Origin: an uncultured Ruminococcus sp.
GTDB taxonomy: Bacteria > Bacillota > Clostridia > Oscillospirales > Ruminococcaceae
Assembly (NCBI GenBank): GCA_947175005.1
Contig: CAMWLD010000106.1
Coordinates: 1 to 7,514 of the forward strand
DNA: 7,514 bases
Direction of reading: 5' to 3'
In this document: positions 5,937 through 7,514 of the stretch, in pieces
Numbering within the stretch: the stretch's first letter is position 1
Layout of the letters: each line of letters opens with the position of its first letter
Notes under the pieces: generated by a model
Database searches by the model: none
The model's input: only the letters and a program-made list of their open reading frames with translations
What the model was told of the DNA's origin: nothing
Position numbers and translations under genes: made by a program

Positions 5937-7208
5937 TTATCCAAGCCGTTTTGCAGCCTCTTCCACCTTAGCATAAATCTCCGCCTCGTCAAACTGTGTC
6001 AGATGACCGTTTTCCAAAAGTATCCTGCCGTCCACCATAACAGTGTCCACCTCGCTGCCGTTGGCGGAATAAACCAGCGCCGCAGTCAAATTAACTCTCG
6101 GGTAAAATTCGGGGCGCAGCAGGTCAAGGAGGACAATATCCGCTTTCTTTCCCTCTGCAATTTCCCCCGTGTCCGAAAATCCCAGTGCCTTAGCGCCGTT
6201 CACCGTAGCGAATTTCAGCACCTCACGGGCAGCGCACACCGTAGGCACGGCGGTCTCTCCCTTTGGCAGCAGTGCGGCAAAGTTCATATCCGAGAACATA
6301 TTAAGGTTATTGTTGGAGGCCTGACTGTCTGTACCAATGCAAACGTTTATACCCTTTTCCACCATTCTCGGCACAGGTGCTGTGCCGTTTGCAAGCTTCA
6401 GGTTGCTCTTGGGGTTATGCAGCACGCTCACGCCCTTTTTCGCCATAATGTCCATATCCCCCTCGGAAACGTGGACGCAGTGGGCGGCGGCGGTGGGCAC
6501 ATCAAAAAATCCCATATCGTCAAGATATTCCACGGGAGATTTCCCATGCTCTTTATAGCAGTTCTGCACCTCGCCTGCGCTTTCTGAAAGGTGGATATGG
6601 AATTGCTGATCTGTGTCCTTTGCGGTTTGCAGCAGATATTCCAGATAATCCTGTCCGCAGGTGTAAATGGCATGAGGCCCCAGTTTGAATTTTATCCTTG
6701 GATTATCCTTAAACCGGTCACGCTCCTCCATATGCTCCTGCAGACGGCGAAGCCCGCCCTCGTCCTTGCGGTCGCTTCCCACAAGACCCCTTGTCATGAC
6801 CGCTTTAAGCCCCATTTTATCGGCGGCGGCGCTGTCCATGCCGGGGAAGATGTGCATATTCATAAAGCAGGTCGTGCCTGTTTTGAGCATTTCCATGCAA
6901 GAGAGCATAGCTCCCCAATATGCTTCCTCGGGGTGCATAATGTCCTCGCGGGGCATAATGCTTTTAAAGAGCCATTCGTCAAAGGAAAGGTCGTCCGCCA
7001 GATTGCGGAATACGGACATATATGAGTGGGTATGGCTGTTTATAAGTCCGGGTATTGCCAGCTTATCGCTGCCGTCTATGGTTTTATCGGGTACAAAGCC
7101 CTCGGGGGCGGCGTTTATCCCTGCGATATATTCGCCTTTTACATATATGTCGGCTGTTTTTACTTCGCTGCCGATAAGGGCGTTGACGTTTTTGATGAGT
7201 ATGTTCAT
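5937..7208 (-). CDS. mtaD: amidohydrolase, probable 5-methylthioadenosine/S-adenosylhomocysteine deaminase
   Basis: This 423-residue cytoplasmic metal-dependent deaminase belongs to the MtaD/TrzA-AtzA branch of the amidohydrolase superfamily. Enzymes of this group deaminate the adenine ring of methylthioadenosine or S-adenosylhomocysteine, by-products of SAM use. The metal ligands are visible: H59 and H61 in PGLINSHTHSYM, H206 in FHIHLSE, and D294 in IGTDSQASNN. E209 is the expected proton shuttle, and H179 (LGPHA) and H243 (AAHCVH) complete the active site. Residues 1-55 and about 350-400 form the small beta domain that flanks the barrel, ending with the ADIVLLD segment. Length is normal and nothing is broken. 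AGGAGG (7222-7217) lies 8 bases before the ATG. Related members deaminate guanine, other purines or triazines, so the substrate is probable, not certain. The upstream region lacks an obvious promoter but is highly structured. Confidence 0.87.
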   Translation of the reverse strand: MNILIKNVNALIGSEVKTADIYVKGEYIAGINAAPEGFVPDKTIDGSDKLAIPGLINSHTHSYMSVFRNLADDLSFDEWLFKSIMPREDIMHPEEAYWGAMLSCMEMLKTGTTCFMNMHIFPGMDSAAADKMGLKAVMTRGLVGSDRKDEGGLRRLQEHMEERDRFKDNPRIKFKLGPHAIYTCGQDYLEYLLQTAKDTDQQFHIHLSESAGEVQNCYKEHGKSPVEYLDDMGFFDVPTAAAHCVHVSEGDMDIMAKKGVSVLHNPKSNLKLANGTAPVPRMVEKGINVCIGTDSQASNNNLNMFSDMNFAALLPKGETAVPTVCAAREVLKFATVNGAKALGFSDTGEIAEGKKADIVLLDLLRPEFYPRVNLTAALVYSANGSEVDTVMVDGRILLENGHLTQFDEAEIYAKVEEAAKRLG

Positions 7209-7322
7209 ATATTTGACCTCCTTTGTTTTTTGAGGGAGCTTTGGCTCACTGTGTTATTTTTATTTGTTTTGGATTTTGATTTGCTTTGTTTGCGCCTGTC
7301 AGCGACTTCGCCCTTACGGGCG

Positions 7323-7365
7323 GCAGCATGAAATGTGTGACCTGCGTCACACATTTCTATGCTGC
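7323..7365. repeat. long imperfect palindrome / hairpin
   Basis: AAATGTGTGAC (7331-7341) pairs perfectly with GTCACACATTT (7346-7356) over 11 bp around the loop CTGC. After a small internal loop, GCAGCAT (7323-7329) pairs perfectly with ATGCTGC (7359-7365). This makes an 18-bp stem with one interruption. No T-tract follows on either strand, so it is not an ordinary terminator. It could be an RNA element of the amidohydrolase leader, an operator, or a copy of an interspersed palindromic repeat. Confidence 0.8.
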
Positions 7366-7456
7366 ACCGCCGCCCGACATAAGTTTGTTTGAAGCTGTGA
7401 CATTGCTTGTATGACGTTAGTTTTTTTGCCCCCTTTTCTTGTCGTCGGGCGGCGGT
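7366..7456. repeat. 13-bp perfect GC-rich inverted repeat
   Basis: ACCGCCGCCCGAC (7366-7378) and GTCGGGCGGCGGT (7444-7456) are perfect reverse complements separated by 65 bases. The left arm begins on the base after the long hairpin ends. Its GCCGCCC core (7369-7375) can also pair with GGGCGGC at 7318-7324, enclosing that hairpin. The intervening sequence holds a T-run (7421-7427) but no gene. Confidence 0.75.
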
Positions 7457-7514
7457 TTGCGTGGGGTGATTATTGAATTGCGTTTTGTATGGCGGTTGTT
7501 AGAGGGGGCTCCAC

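Larger units (their letters stand above)
7209..7514. other. intergenic region without a convincing gene
   Basis: I see no coding region that I trust. Read on the minus strand towards the amidohydrolase, it contains GC-rich inverted repeats and a long hairpin (7309-7456), then an A- and C-rich, G-poor leader (about 7290-7240) built of CAAA-like units, then the ribosome binding site. A basic, Pro-rich open frame enters from the right edge on the minus strand (7512 to a TAA at 7419-7417). It has no family resemblance and overlaps the repeats, so I do not call it. No clear sigma-A promoter is visible for the amidohydrolase gene. Confidence 0.6.

Noticed and set aside
7228..7246. GAGC-TTTG/CAAA-GCTC mini-hairpin near the deaminase ribosome binding site
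   Set aside because: Only 4 bp of stem; too weak to call as a regulatory element.
6003..7331. Plus-strand open frames across the amidohydrolase gene and its leader
   Set aside because: They are shadows of the conserved coding frame on the minus strand and lack ribosome binding sites and family similarity.
7411..7476. Short plus-strand frame (21 codons) starting at ATG 7411
   Set aside because: No ribosome binding site, and it overlaps the GC-rich inverted repeat, which explains its composition.
7417..7512. Minus-strand open frame entering from the right edge
   Set aside because: It is short, basic and Pro-rich, has no recognisable family, and runs through the inverted repeat. It could be the tail of a gene beyond the window, but this cannot be supported here.
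1..7514. CRISPR arrays, tRNA or rRNA genes, transposases
   Set aside because: No regularly spaced direct repeats, cloverleaf-like sequence, rRNA segments or transposase frames were seen on either strand.

Overview
The window looks like chromosomal DNA from a low-to-mid-GC Gram-positive anaerobe of the Clostridia, most likely Ruminococcus or another Oscillospiraceae. The reasons are strong GGAGG-type ribosome binding sites, clean sigma-A promoters, intrinsic terminators with U-tracts, and a clostridial-type class II fructose-bisphosphate aldolase. The genus is an inference from protein style and codon use; nothing in the window proves it.

Left part (1-1060), plus strand: an AT-richer block resembling the end of a DNA-modification cassette. 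It holds a possible 3' end of an upstream gene, a 58-residue zinc-ribbon protein, and a DNA methyltransferase whose ATG directly follows the zinc-ribbon stop codon. A good intrinsic terminator closes the block.

Middle left (1061-2573), plus strand: the most unusual part. A near-consensus sigma-28/SigD (motility sigma factor) promoter stands in front of a 233-residue protein of unknown function. Its disordered N-terminus resembles that of FlgM. The next gene, after 44 bases and with a strong ribosome binding site, looks like a SUKH-3 family immunity protein. Together they may be a motility-regulated effector/immunity-like pair.

Centre (2594-4842): a MATE-family multidrug/Na+ antiporter with its own extended -10 sigma-A promoter runs on the plus strand. 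It converges with a minus-strand GNAT acetyltransferase.

Right part (4854-7208), minus strand: class II fructose-bisphosphate aldolase (central glycolysis), with a clear promoter and terminator, lies downstream of a 423-residue amidohydrolase of the 5-methylthioadenosine/S-adenosylhomocysteine deaminase type (SAM by-product salvage). The aldolase terminator ends exactly where the GNAT ribosome binding site begins, so GNAT expression probably depends on readthrough. Bases 7209-7514 carry no convincing gene. They hold an A-rich leader (read on the minus strand), a long hairpin, and GC-rich inverted repeats that can pair in alternative ways.
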